A stretch of DNA of 64,000 nt. Origin: ZC4RG20 sp036381515. GTDB lineage: Bacteria > Pseudomonadota > Gammaproteobacteria > Steroidobacterales > Rariloculaceae. Where the stretch lies: contig DASVCR010000015.1 in NCBI GenBank assembly GCA_036381515.1, positions 59,375 through 123,374 on the forward strand, in the 5' to 3' direction. Both the position numbers and the translations under genes were made by a program. This document shows positions 42,149-51,163 of the stretch, piece by piece. Numbering within the stretch: position 1 is the first letter of the stretch; the number at the start of each line of letters is the position of its first letter. The notes under the pieces are model-generated. The model did no database searches, was not told the DNA's origin, and saw only the letters and a list, made by a program, of their open reading frames with translations.

Positions 42149-42807
42149 TGAAGCTTTCGCGCGTCCCGCGTCACGTCAGTTTCATCCCGGACGGCAACCG
42201 GCGCTGGGCCGAGGCGCGGGGGCTCGCGCGCAGCGACGGGTATGCGCACGGTATCGACCGGGGCGTCGAGCTGCTGCAGCTCTGCAAGGCGATCGGCATC
42301 GAGGAGGTCTCGATCTACGGCTTCACGAAGGAGAACGTGCGCCGTCCGTCGGATCAGGTCGAAGCGTTTCGCGCGGCATGCACCGAGTTCGCGCTGAAGG
42401 CCGCTGCGGCCGGCGCGGCCGTGCTCGCCGTCGGCGATGCCGAGTCGGCGGTGTTTCCGAAGGCTTTGCTGCCGTTCGCGAAGACGCGCAGCGACGGCGA
42501 CCTGCGCGTGAACCTGCTCGTGAACTACAGCTGGCAATGGGATCTCTACTCGGCGATCGAGCACGCGAAGTCGAACGGCGGCGTCACGTATTCGAGCGTG
42601 CCGACGGCGCTCGCGTCCGGGGCCGTGTCGCGCGTCGACCTCGTCGTCCGCTGGGGCGGCAGGCGTCGGCTGTCGGGTTTCCTGCCGGTGCAGTGCGCGT
42701 ATGCCGACTTCTACGTCATCGAGACGCTGTGGCCCGATTCGCGGCCCGAGGAGTTCCTCGACGCGCTGGCGTGGTATCAGCGTCAGGATGTGACGATGGG
42801 TGGATGA
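42148..42807 (+). CDS. Divergent undecaprenyl-diphosphate-synthase-family (cis-prenyltransferase) protein
   Basis: 219 residues, shorter than the usual 245-255. The catalytic loop SFIPDGNRRWAEARG (Asp at position 16) and a C-terminal VVRWGGRRRLSGFLPVQ then YADFYVIETLWPD are recognisable. Differences from UppS: NYGGR is replaced by NYSWQWD, and the Glu of RTSGE is Arg (GGRRR). It may make a short cis-isoprenoid or be specialised for an unusual allylic primer. The start is fixed by GGAGG at 42139-42143 and the one-base overlap with the reductase. Its last 92 bases overlap the opposite-strand LysR gene. Confidence 0.82.
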   Translation: MKLSRVPRHVSFIPDGNRRWAEARGLARSDGYAHGIDRGVELLQLCKAIGIEEVSIYGFTKENVRRPSDQVEAFRAACTEFALKAAAAGAAVLAVGDAESAVFPKALLPFAKTRSDGDLRVNLLVNYSWQWDLYSAIEHAKSNGGVTYSSVPTALASGAVSRVDLVVRWGGRRRLSGFLPVQCAYADFYVIETLWPDSRPEEFLDALAWYQRQDVTMGG

Positions 42808-43717
42808 AGAGTTCGGCGAAGAGCGCGCGGATCCATTCGTTGCCCGGGTCGCGGTGAAACCGCTCGTGCCAGTACTGGAAGATGTCGATCGACGGCGTCT
42901 TGATCGGCACGGGAAAGATCCTGAGCCCGACGTGCGGCGCGAGCGTCTCGGCCATGCCCGACGGCAGCGTCGCGACGAGGTCGCTCATGCCGACGAGCAC
43001 CGCGGCGCTGACGAAGCTCGGCACCTTGCAGACGATGTTCTCGGCCGGTACCGCCTTCTCGATCGCCCGCTCCGTCTTCAGGTGCGCGTGTCCCGTGCCG
43101 GCCGAATACACGAGCACATGACGCTCCGCGGCGAAGGCCTTCAAGCTCGGCTTGTCGGTGATCCTCGGATGGTCCTTGCGGGCGACACCGACGTAGTTGA
43201 CCGACCAGAGGAACTGCCGCCGAATGCGCTTGCTCAGCCCGGGAAACGATCCGGTCGCGAAGTCGAGCTTGCCGGACTCGAGCGACGATTCGAGGCGGGC
43301 GACGTCCAGAGGCACGATCTGCAGACGCACTTTGGGTGCCCGGGCCGCGATCGCGCGAATCAGCGCGGGCAGCATCCGTGTCGTGCCGGAGTCGACGCTC
43401 GAGAAGCGGAACGTCCGGGCCGTGACCGCCGGGTGAAACGGCACGTGAGCCGTGCGCAGCGACGTGAGCTGATCGAGGATCTCCCGCACGCCTCCGCTCA
43501 CGTGCAGCGCCTTGGCCGTCGGCTCCATCCGCTGGCCTACGCGGACGAAGAGCGGGTCGGAGAAGTAGCCGCGGAGGGCGGCGAGGGTCTTGCTGAGCGC
43601 GGGCTGCGTCACGCCGAGGACCTCCGCGGCCCGCGTGAGGCTGTGCTCGCGGAGGAGCACCTCGAAGACGCGCAGGTGGCGCAGCTCGAGGTCGAACTCG
43701 TTTCGTTCGGACGACAT
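42716..43717 (-). CDS. LysR-family transcriptional regulator
   Basis: 333 residues. N-terminal helix-turn-helix LRHLRVFEVLLREHSLTRAA and EVLGVTQPALSKTLAALRGY; the effector domain follows (VRLQIVPLDVARLESSLESG, LDFATGSFPGLS). It likely controls either the amidase upstream or the isoprenoid genes. The last 30 residues (rich in Arg, Ala, Thr, Pro) are read from the antisense of the prenyltransferase gene, so the C-terminus has probably been extended. Confidence 0.9.
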   Translation of the reverse strand: MSSERNEFDLELRHLRVFEVLLREHSLTRAAEVLGVTQPALSKTLAALRGYFSDPLFVRVGQRMEPTAKALHVSGGVREILDQLTSLRTAHVPFHPAVTARTFRFSSVDSGTTRMLPALIRAIAARAPKVRLQIVPLDVARLESSLESGKLDFATGSFPGLSKRIRRQFLWSVNYVGVARKDHPRITDKPSLKAFAAERHVLVYSAGTGHAHLKTERAIEKAVPAENIVCKVPSFVSAAVLVGMSDLVATLPSGMAETLAPHVGLRIFPVPIKTPSIDIFQYWHERFHRDPGNEWIRALFAELFIHPSSHPDADTTPARRGTPRAANRATASR

Positions 43718-43809
43718 AACCTTCGAGAATCCGAGTCATGTCCGGATCCTCATAGCGTAGCAGCCCCGGGGCCGGCGCGCAGGGACGCGGCCCGCGGCGG
43801 CGGGGTCGG

Positions 43810-45093
43810 CTACGCGTCGAGCGCGTCGAGGCGCTCGTGGATCCACGCGGCGATCGCCAGCGTGCGCGCGTCGTCCGACGCGCGGCCGACGACCTGCAGG
43901 CCGAGCGGGAGCCCGTTCGGCCCCACGCCGGCCGGCACGGTGACGGTCGGCACGTGCAGCAACGTCCAGAGCCGGTTCATGATCGGGCTGCCCGTCGAAT
44001 CGAGGCCGCGCGGCGCCTCGCCCGTCGTGCTCGGCGTCAGCAGCACGTCGCAGCCCTGCATCGCGTCGGGAAACGCTTCCCGGCACGCGCGCGCGAGCCG
44101 CTGCGCGCTTTCGTAGCGGTCGGCCCCGACGCGGCTGCCCGCATCGATGTCGGCCGTCAGGCGTTCGCTGAGCGCCTGCGGATGCGCGCTGCGCTCCCAT
44201 GCGAGATTGCGCGCGAGCTCGTAGCCGTAGATATCGACGTTCGCGGCGCCGAGCTCGGCAAAGGGTGCCGGCAACTCGACGAAGGAGATCAGCGCACCGG
44301 CGCGCGCGAGCGTGCGGGCTGCAGCGTCGAGCGCGGCTCGGGCCGGCGCATCGACGGCGTCCCAGTCGGGCGTGCGGCAGATGCCGATCCACGGCGGCTC
44401 GACGATGTCGGACATGGACAGCAGCGATCGGCTGCCGGCGAGCGCGCCGACGAAGAGGGCGGCGTCGCGGACCGTGCGCGCGAACACGCCGACCGTGTCG
44501 AGGCTTTCCGCGAGCACTTTCACGCCGGTGCGCGGGATCGTGCCGAACGTCGGCTTGTAGCCGACGATTCCACAATAGCTCGCCGGTCGGATCACCGAGC
44601 CGAACGTCTGCGTGCCGAGCGCGAGCGGCACCATGAGGTCCGCGACCGCGGCGGCGGACCCGCTGGACGATCCGCCGGGGGTGTAGGCGAAGTTGCGGGG
44701 GTTCACGGTCGCTGCAGGCTGGAACGTCGCGAACTCCGTCGTAACGGTCTTGCCGAGCACGATCGCGCCGGCGCGCTCGGCGGCGGCCACGCAGTCCGCG
44801 TCCGCCGTCGGCCGATGCCCGCGATAGATCGGCGACCCGTACTCGGTGACGAAGCGGGCGGTGTCGATGACGTCCTTGACGCCGATCGGCAGGCCATGCA
44901 GCGGCCCGGTGACCGGACCGTCGTCCAGCAGGCGCGCGCGCTCGAGCGCGGCCTGCGCGTCGACGACCGTCCACGCGCGGATCGTAGGGTCACGCTCGCG
45001 GATGCGCTCGAGGTGCGCCTCGACGACGGCGCGGGCGGTCAGCTCGCGCGCAGCGAGGCGCGCAGCAAGGCGAGTCGCGGAAGCTTCGATCAA
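43810..45093 (-). CDS. Amidase signature family hydrolase
   Basis: 427 residues. The catalytic Ser-cisSer-Lys triad is evident: Lys in PIGVKDVIDTARF (about residue 74), the two Ser in TPGGSSSGSAAAVADL (about 147-151), and GSVIRPASYCGIVGYKPTFG. The family hydrolyses amides, including short aliphatic and aryl amides. C-terminal length is a little shorter than in GatA. It is co-oriented with the LysR gene, 92 bases upstream of it. Confidence 0.9.
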   Translation of the reverse strand: MIEASATRLAARLAARELTARAVVEAHLERIRERDPTIRAWTVVDAQAALERARLLDDGPVTGPLHGLPIGVKDVIDTARFVTEYGSPIYRGHRPTADADCVAAAERAGAIVLGKTVTTEFATFQPAATVNPRNFAYTPGGSSSGSAAAVADLMVPLALGTQTFGSVIRPASYCGIVGYKPTFGTIPRTGVKVLAESLDTVGVFARTVRDAALFVGALAGSRSLLSMSDIVEPPWIGICRTPDWDAVDAPARAALDAAARTLARAGALISFVELPAPFAELGAANVDIYGYELARNLAWERSAHPQALSERLTADIDAGSRVGADRYESAQRLARACREAFPDAMQGCDVLLTPSTTGEAPRGLDSTGSPIMNRLWTLLHVPTVTVPAGVGPNGLPLGLQVVGRASDDARTLAIAAWIHERLDALDA

Positions 45094-45202
45094 TCAGCGC
45101 ACCGCTTGTTGTTGTTGCGTTCGGGCGCGCGGCCAGGGGCTCGAGCCGCCGCTACCGAGATTCGACGTCCTTATCTATCGAGCGGGCCTGGCCCTCCCGG
45201 AA

Positions 45203-46873
45203 TCACAGAGGCCTGCCCGTGAGCGAGTTCGGCGGCATCGGCTTGCGCGCCTGCGGACCGTGCACGGCCTCGTACGCGCCGATGTCGGGTCCGTTCCCCG
45301 CGTACTCGAGCGTCACGGGCGCGTCCTTCGACCACTCGGTGCTCTCGGACAACGTCAGCGTGTTCGCCGCATAGTCCACCTTCGTCACCTTCAGCGGCTT
45401 GCCGCCGCCGATCTGTATCCTGTCGCCCTCGATCAGGCCGAAGCCGTCGGAGAAGTACGACGCATCGGCGACCGCGACGACGGTGCCCGACCCCGCGCCC
45501 GTCGTCCGCGTCAACGGCAGGGCCTCGTCGATGCCTCGGCTGCCCGGCGCGAGCGCGAAGTCTTCCGGCTCCTGCGGGTCCGGACGCACGAACGTCGGCG
45601 TGGCGAGGATGTTGTTCCTGAACGTATCCGGATACTGCTGCATCGCCTTCTCGAGCGTCATGACGCCGCCGCCGTCGCGGATGTCGACCTTCGCATCGGC
45701 CGAGATCAGATTGCCCTCGACCAGCGATTGGCCGACGATGCCCATCGGGTTCGAGGCGAGACGGAAGAAGAAGTCTGCGGCGCCGAGGTCGGACCGCGTG
45801 CGGTTGCGATAGACGATGTTGTTCTTGAACACGTTGCCGGTGATGCCGTCGCCCGTGTAGAACACGAGTCCCCACGCGGGCCCGCCGTTGCCGTAGATCG
45901 TGTTGTGATAGATCCGGTTGTTCTGCGAAGCCTTCGAGTCGCTGTGCGTCTCGGTCGTGATGCCTTCGTTGATGTTGCGGAAGATGAAGTTGCGGCGGAC
46001 GATGTTCCACTGACCTTCGGTCTTCATGCCGGCGTTGGCCGGCTCGTCGGCCGACGCGAGCGCGTTCTTCACGACGTTTCGCTCGAAGAGGTTGCGCTTG
46101 CCCATCAGCGTAAGGTTGCGGCCGCCCTTGCCCGTGCCTTCCGTCTCGCTCCAGTCGTTCTCGAAGACGTTCTCCACGATGATGTTGTTCGGCGCGTCGA
46201 CTTGCAGCAGATTGTGCGCCCCGCGCTTCAGCACGTTTCCGCGCAGCAGGTTGTGATGCGAGCCGCGCAGAATCTGAATCGCGTCCCCGTAGTCGTGGCC
46301 CGTGCCGTCGTCCCACACGCCGACGTGGTCGATGACGTTGTCGAGCAGCTTGTTGTGATGCGCCTCGTAGGTGATCCGGATGCCGTGCCAGCCGTTCGCG
46401 TAACGGAACGTGCCGTTCGAGATCGTGTTGTAGCTCGCGTTATAAAGATTCACGAAGTGGTCGACGTACGCGTCCGGCCCGGGCTTTACGCCGTCCACGT
46501 CGATTCCGTCGACCACGATGTAGGAGCGGTCCGTCAGATCGATCGCGACCGTCAGCCCGCTCGACGATTTGGACGTCAGGACGGGCTGCTCGCCGGGGTA
46601 GGCCACGTAACGGATCTCGGAGCCCGCTGCCCCCGAGCGGCTCGGCCTGATCGGATCGTTGACGTACTTACCGCCGCGTAGATACACGACGTCGCCGGGC
46701 TTGAGCGTCGCATTCGCTTTGCCGATGGTGCGCCACGCGGAGGAGGCGGACGTGCCGGAATTGCCGTCGTCGCCGTTCGGCGCGACGTAGTATTCCGCCG
46801 AGATCGCGAGGCTCGTCGCGAAGCCGGCGCAGAGGCACAACAGGCACGATGCTACAAGGCGGGTCGAAATCAC
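45203..46873 (-). CDS. Secreted right-handed parallel beta-helix protein
   Basis: 556 residues from GTG at 46873; the signal peptide ends near SLAISAEYYV. YYVAPNGDDGNSGTSASSAW followed by TIGKANATLKPGDVVYLRGG is the DUF1565/beta-helix opening, and repeated turns such as YNTISNGTFRYANGWHGIRI, HHNLLRGNVLKRGAHNLLQV and NRIYHNTIYGNGG follow. This fold occurs in pectate/alginate lyases and epimerases; no certain catalytic Lys/Arg set is seen. GTG is preceded by GGAG; in-frame ATGs at 46918 and 46963 are alternatives. The last 60 residues include a small jelly-roll-like end (IGAYEAVHGPQ). Confidence 0.85.
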   Translation of the reverse strand: MISTRLVASCLLCLCAGFATSLAISAEYYVAPNGDDGNSGTSASSAWRTIGKANATLKPGDVVYLRGGKYVNDPIRPSRSGAAGSEIRYVAYPGEQPVLTSKSSSGLTVAIDLTDRSYIVVDGIDVDGVKPGPDAYVDHFVNLYNASYNTISNGTFRYANGWHGIRITYEAHHNKLLDNVIDHVGVWDDGTGHDYGDAIQILRGSHHNLLRGNVLKRGAHNLLQVDAPNNIIVENVFENDWSETEGTGKGGRNLTLMGKRNLFERNVVKNALASADEPANAGMKTEGQWNIVRRNFIFRNINEGITTETHSDSKASQNNRIYHNTIYGNGGPAWGLVFYTGDGITGNVFKNNIVYRNRTRSDLGAADFFFRLASNPMGIVGQSLVEGNLISADAKVDIRDGGGVMTLEKAMQQYPDTFRNNILATPTFVRPDPQEPEDFALAPGSRGIDEALPLTRTTGAGSGTVVAVADASYFSDGFGLIEGDRIQIGGGKPLKVTKVDYAANTLTLSESTEWSKDAPVTLEYAGNGPDIGAYEAVHGPQARKPMPPNSLTGRPL

Positions 46874-47372
46874 GCTGCCGTTACTCCATTGACTCGAGCA
46901 GAGCGTCGACAGAGGCATCGAGACCCGGCGCGATCGCGCCGCCCGCGATCTGTGTGCGTGCACTCGCGCGGTGACTCATCTTTCGGTCTGGCGGCCCGGC
47001 TGCCATCGCTCTCGATCGAGCGTCAGGCCCGTGGCTTTGCGTCTTCGCCTTTCGACGAGTTTGCCCCTGCAGACGCGAGCACCGTAGCACGCTGCTCCGG
47101 GGGCGGCAACTGTCGTCATTCGTCAACAAGGCAGCGTGCGGGAGCAGCAGCGTCAACGTCGTTCGTGCAGTGACGGAGCGCACGTTTCGCACGATTCGAA
47201 CGCGTCCGCAATCGCTTGCGTCGCTGCGCGAGCCTTGCCGGGATAGGTATCCGTACCGTGGACATCTCGGGGTTCGAGAACATTGATGACGACTTTCTAT
47301 AGATGCTAAAAACGGAAGGAGCAATACGCAGAAAATCTGCGCAGCGCGAAAGACAACAACGCGAGGGGTGAC
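46874..47372. other. Intergenic region between the beta-helix and methyltransferase genes
   Basis: About 500 bases divergent between a secreted beta-helix protein and a methyltransferase. No confident gene. A leader hairpin CGCAGA-AAA-TCTGCG lies at 47327-47341, and GGAAGGAG at about 47315-47322 precedes it without an in-frame ATG at a useful distance. A T/A-rich tract (47285-47315) may hold the promoter. Confidence 0.45.
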
Positions 47373-48155
47373 ATGAACGCGGCGGTAGACTTCTCCCTCT
47401 TCAAGCAGAACGAGCTCGATCATCAGGACAAGCGGTACGGCCGCGCGCGACCGAAGGCCTACGACAAGGAAAAGTTTGCTCGCGAGTTTCTGCTGCCCGC
47501 CCACAAGGGCGGCAACGCGCGCGGCGAGCTCTATGCGCGCGCGTTCGAAAAGCGTCCGTCGGGCAAGGTGCTCGATTACGCGTGCGGCAAGGGCCATCTC
47601 GCGATTCGCCTCGCGATGGAGCCGAACGACGTATCGGCATTCGACGTTTCGCCGGAGGGCATTCGAGTTGCCCGCGAGCAGGCGGAGTTGAGCAACGTGC
47701 AGGTCGACTTCCGCGTGATGGACGCGGAGCATCTCGAATACGACGACGAGAGCTTCGACGGCGTGATCGGTTTTGCGGCGCTCCATCACGTGATCATCTA
47801 TCCGCGCATGCCGGCGGAGCTTCACCGGGTCATGAGACCGGGCGCGAAGGCGGTGTTTGCGGAGAACTGGGGCGGGGACAACCCGCTGTTCGAGCTGTGG
47901 CGGCGCAATACGTCGCTCAAGAAGCACAACAGCTCGAGCCGGGGAGAGGTGATCCTGAATCGGCGGCTGCTCGACGAGCGCCTGGGGGCCTACTTCGACA
48001 TCGAGGTCGAGGCCTTCTCCCTCGCGTACATGCTGAAGAAGTACGTTTCGTCGCCCGCCGTCTGCGCGTCGCTTTATGCGCTCGACAAATTGCTGCTGCG
48101 GCTGCCGGTCGAGAGCTTCTGCGGCGAGTCGATCATCACGCTGACGAAGCGTTGA
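47373..48155 (+). CDS. Class I SAM-dependent methyltransferase
   Basis: 260 residues. SAM-binding motif GKVLDYACGKGHLAIRLA (about 66-83) and DVSPEGIRVAREQAE, then FRVMDAEHLEYDDESFDGVI and the motif EVLHRV-like region AELHRVMRPGAKAVFAENWG are present. It resembles small-molecule methyltransferases of the UbiE/COQ5 or lipid type. The ATG has GAGGGG four bases upstream. The substrate is unclear. Confidence 0.85.
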   Translation: MNAAVDFSLFKQNELDHQDKRYGRARPKAYDKEKFAREFLLPAHKGGNARGELYARAFEKRPSGKVLDYACGKGHLAIRLAMEPNDVSAFDVSPEGIRVAREQAELSNVQVDFRVMDAEHLEYDDESFDGVIGFAALHHVIIYPRMPAELHRVMRPGAKAVFAENWGGDNPLFELWRRNTSLKKHNSSSRGEVILNRRLLDERLGAYFDIEVEAFSLAYMLKKYVSSPAVCASLYALDKLLLRLPVESFCGESIITLTKR

Positions 48156-48241
48156 CGCGGGTGCCGCGCGGGCCGCGGCGCGACGATCTGGCACGCGACT
48201 TGAAGCGGGACGGCGAAACGTCGCCGACGTGGAGCGCCGCG

Positions 48242-49402
48242 ATGCCGGGAACGGAGACGGAGCTGATCGAAGCCGGGGGCCGCGAGATCACGGTCTCCAA
48301 CCCGCGCAAGGTGCTGTTCCCGGCGGCCGGGCACACGAAGCTCGACCTCGTGCGCTACTACCTCGCGGTCGCGGACGGCGCGCTGCGCGCCGCGGGCGGC
48401 CGCCCGAACATGCTCGTGCGCTATCCGGACGGCGTCGACGGCGAGTTCTTCTATCAGAAGCGCGCTCCGAAGAAGCGTCCCGACTGGATCGACGTCGTCG
48501 AGCTGCGCTTCCCGTCCGGGCGATCGGCCGAGGAGATCGTGCCGCGCGATGCGGCGGCGCTCGTCTGGCTCGCAAATCTCGCGTGCCTCGAGCTGCATCC
48601 GCATCCGGTACGCGCCGAGGACCTCGAGCATCCGGACGAGCTGCGCATCGATCTCGATCCGGTGCCCGACGTCGCGTGGCCGCAGATACGGCAGGTCGGC
48701 GGCATCGTCCGCGAGACGCTCGACGAGCTCGGGCTCGTCGGCTGGCCGAAGACGTCCGGCAAGCGGGGCCTCCATGTCTACGTGCGCATCGAGCCGCGGT
48801 GGACGTTCGACGACGTGCGCCGCGCCGCGCTCGCGCTCGCGCGCGACGTCGAGCGGCGGGCGCCGAAGCTCGCGACGAGCGCATGGTGGAAGGAGGAGCG
48901 CCACGGCGTCTTCGTCGACTACAACCAGAACGCGAAGGATCGCACGATCGCGGCCGCGTACTCGGTGCGGCCGACGTCCGATGCGCGCGTCTCCGCGCCG
49001 CTCGACTGGGACGAGCTCGCCGAGTGCGAGCCGCGCGATTTCACGCTTGCCGTGATGCCGGCGAGATTCCGTGCGGTCGGCGACCTGCACGCCGGGATGG
49101 ACCGGACGCCCGGTTCGCTCGAGCCGCTGCTCGAGCTCGCTGCGCGGCACGAGCGCGAAGGCCGAGGCGAAGCCCCGTGGCCGCCGCACTACGTGAAGCG
49201 GCGCGGTGAGCCGCCGCGCGTGCAGCCTTCGAAGCGGCGTGGGGCCGATCGCGAGCACGGCGCGTCGAGTCCCCGCGAAGGCAAGGGGGACACGGACCCG
49301 GAAAAGCGACGCGCGCAGAAGCCGCCCGACCCGGGCGATCCGGATCTCAGCGGCGGGGGCGTGAAGCGCCGAGCACGTGCGCGAGCGCGTAAGGGACGGT
49401 GA
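48242..49402 (+). CDS. LigD-type non-homologous end-joining polymerase/primase domain protein
   Basis: 386 residues. VSNPRKVLFPAAGHTKLDLV, LVRYPDGVDGEFFYQKRAPK, LHPHPVRAEDLEHPDELRID and LDPVPDVAWPQIRQV (Asp pair) with GWPKTSGKRGLHVYVRI are the markers of the bacterial polymerase domain of LigD. The C-terminal 70 residues are charged and low in structure. Here the polymerase is a stand-alone protein. Its end overlaps the convergent ligase gene by 56 bases. Confidence 0.88.
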   Translation: MPGTETELIEAGGREITVSNPRKVLFPAAGHTKLDLVRYYLAVADGALRAAGGRPNMLVRYPDGVDGEFFYQKRAPKKRPDWIDVVELRFPSGRSAEEIVPRDAAALVWLANLACLELHPHPVRAEDLEHPDELRIDLDPVPDVAWPQIRQVGGIVRETLDELGLVGWPKTSGKRGLHVYVRIEPRWTFDDVRRAALALARDVERRAPKLATSAWWKEERHGVFVDYNQNAKDRTIAAAYSVRPTSDARVSAPLDWDELAECEPRDFTLAVMPARFRAVGDLHAGMDRTPGSLEPLLELAARHEREGRGEAPWPPHYVKRRGEPPRVQPSKRRGADREHGASSPREGKGDTDPEKRRAQKPPDPGDPDLSGGGVKRRARARARKGR

Positions 49403-50489
49403 CCTCGAGCTGATCGTAGCGGCAGAGGCGCGGAGGCTTGTCCTTGCGCCAGCGGAGGAACACGGCCGCGTGACGGAAGCGGTCGCCTTGCAGGTGATCG
49501 TACTTCACCTCGCAGACGCGCTCGATTCGCAGCGGCTCCCACGAAAGATCCTTGCCCGCGCTCCAGCGGCTCGGCGCCCCCGGCATGCGTGCGCCGCCGT
49601 CCGCGCTCGCCCAGTCTTTCCACGGGTGGCGCTCGAGCGCGTTCTCGCGAAGCGGCGCGAGCTCGAGCACGAGCGCTCTGCGCATCGCCATCGTGAACGA
49701 CGACGCGACGCCGACGTGATGCAGCACGTCACGCTCGTCGTAAAGGCCGAGCAGCAGCGAGCCGACCGCCTCGCGCGTGTCGCGATACCAGCGAAATCCG
49801 GCGACGACGCAGTCCGCGGTGCGGACGTGCTTGATCTTCAGCATCGCGCGCTTGCCGGGCTCGTACTCGAGGTCGGCGTGCTTCGCGACGACGCCGTCGA
49901 GCCCCGCGCCCTCGAACTTCTCGAGCCAGTCGGCCGCGACGCCTCGGTCGCGCGTCATCGGCGTCACGTGGAGCGGCGGCTCGGCGCCGGCGAGGAGCCG
50001 CTCGAGCGCGGCGCGCCGCTCCGCCTGCGGCATCGAAAGAAGGCTCTTGCCGTCCTGCGCGAGGAGGTCGAACGCGACGAACGCGGCGGGCGTCTCGCGC
50101 GCGAGCTTCTCGACGCGGGACGCGGCCGGATGCAGGCGCATCTGAAGCGCGTCGAAGTCGAGCCCGTCGTCTCCGGCGATCACGATCTCGCCGTCGAGCA
50201 CGGAGCCCTTGGGCAGCCGCTCGAGAAACAGCGCGTGCAGCTCCGGGAAGTAGCGGTCGAGCGGCTTTTCGTCGCGGCTCTGAATTAAGACGTCGTCGTC
50301 GCCGCGGAAGACGAGCGCACGGAAGCCGTCCCATTTCGGCTCGTACAGGAACGCCCCGGCGGGCGGCAGTGCATCCGTCAGCTTCGCGAGCATCGGCTCG
50401 AGCGGAGGCGCGAACGGGAGGCCCTCGAGCGCGCGGCCCCGGCCGGAGCCGGCCTTCGAGCGCGGTGCGCGCCGACGCGATTGCGGCAT
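49347..50489 (-). CDS. ATP-dependent DNA ligase (LigD/LigC-type)
   Basis: 380 residues. Nucleotidyl Lys motif EPKWDGFRALVFRG (about 49-62), motif III ERLPKGSVLDGEIV, motif IIIa AAFVAFDLLAQDG, motif IV LDGVVAKHADLEYEPGKR and motif V AMLKIKHVRTADCVV are all intact; the C-terminus is an OB-fold. It should seal DNA nicks in double-strand break repair together with the stand-alone polymerase. Ku is absent from the window. Its start lies 20 bases after the VOC gene of the leucine operon, so it may be co-transcribed with it. Confidence 0.9.
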   Translation of the reverse strand: MPQSRRRAPRSKAGSGRGRALEGLPFAPPLEPMLAKLTDALPPAGAFLYEPKWDGFRALVFRGDDDVLIQSRDEKPLDRYFPELHALFLERLPKGSVLDGEIVIAGDDGLDFDALQMRLHPAASRVEKLARETPAAFVAFDLLAQDGKSLLSMPQAERRAALERLLAGAEPPLHVTPMTRDRGVAADWLEKFEGAGLDGVVAKHADLEYEPGKRAMLKIKHVRTADCVVAGFRWYRDTREAVGSLLLGLYDERDVLHHVGVASSFTMAMRRALVLELAPLRENALERHPWKDWASADGGARMPGAPSRWSAGKDLSWEPLRIERVCEVKYDHLQGDRFRHAAVFLRWRKDKPPRLCRYDQLEVTVPYALAHVLGASRPRR

Positions 50490-50509
50490 CGAGTCGCTCC
50501 GGGCGCAGG

Positions 50510-51163
50510 CTACGTCACGCGTCCGTGCTCGACGCGGGCGCGCTCCGCCCCGGCGGGCCGCGGCGGCCGCCAGTCGCGCGGCATCCTCGCGAAGTCGACG
50601 AGCGGCTCGCGGTCGCCCGACGCGATCGCGTCCTCGATCTGGTCATAGAAGCCGCGGCCGGCTTCCTCGGAGAACGTGATGCGGACCTTCTCGGGATCGT
50701 CGCCGGGCTGCGGGCGCTGCACGTACTCCGGAAAGCTCGCTTCCGCGGCGTCGCCTTCCTGGTAGCCCTTCGCGAACATCTGCTTCACGAGCCCGAAGCC
50801 GTCGTGACGGACGAGCGTCGTGCCCCGCGGATGGCCGCCCATCTCGACGAGATGCCGCCGGAATGCCTCGAGGTCGCCGCACGCGAACGCGACGTGCTGG
50901 CACGCATGGTCGCCGTGCCGCTCGACGAACTTCGTGACCTGCGACTTCTGCCGACGGTCGATGCCTTCGACGAGCGCGATGCCGAAGCCGCCGTAGTCGA
51001 TGCACCAGAGCTTCATGCTGCTGTCGGGGTCGTCCGGACGCACGTCGTCGATTCGGGTGACGAGCGTTCCGCCCTCGACCTCGATGTGGAACCAGGCCCA
51101 CTTCTCGATCGTGCCCTTCGCGCACGCATAGGTCACGTGGTCCACCTTCGTCAGATGCGACAT
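50510..51163 (-). CDS. VOC-family protein, 4-hydroxyphenylpyruvate-dioxygenase-like
   Basis: 217 residues, one HPPD-like VOC module. KVDHVTYACAKGTIEKWAWF and the metal-ligand region GDHACQHVAFACGDLEAF carry His residues at the expected ends. HPPD-family enzymes act on 2-oxo acids; here the neighbouring enzymes use branched 2-oxo acids, so a keto-acid dioxygenase or an epimerase-like role is plausible. The start (GGAGGG in front) overlaps the upstream lyase gene by 13 bases. Confidence 0.75.
   Translation of the reverse strand: MSHLTKVDHVTYACAKGTIEKWAWFHIEVEGGTLVTRIDDVRPDDPDSSMKLWCIDYGGFGIALVEGIDRRQKSQVTKFVERHGDHACQHVAFACGDLEAFRRHLVEMGGHPRGTTLVRHDGFGLVKQMFAKGYQEGDAAEASFPEYVQRPQPGDDPEKVRITFSEEAGRGFYDQIEDAIASGDREPLVDFARMPRDWRPPRPAGAERARVEHGRVT

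Noticed and set aside
47315..47341. Leader peptide or riboswitch before the methyltransferase
   Set aside because: GGAAGGAG is present but no start codon lies at a suitable distance, and the hairpin is short; no known riboswitch core was recognised.
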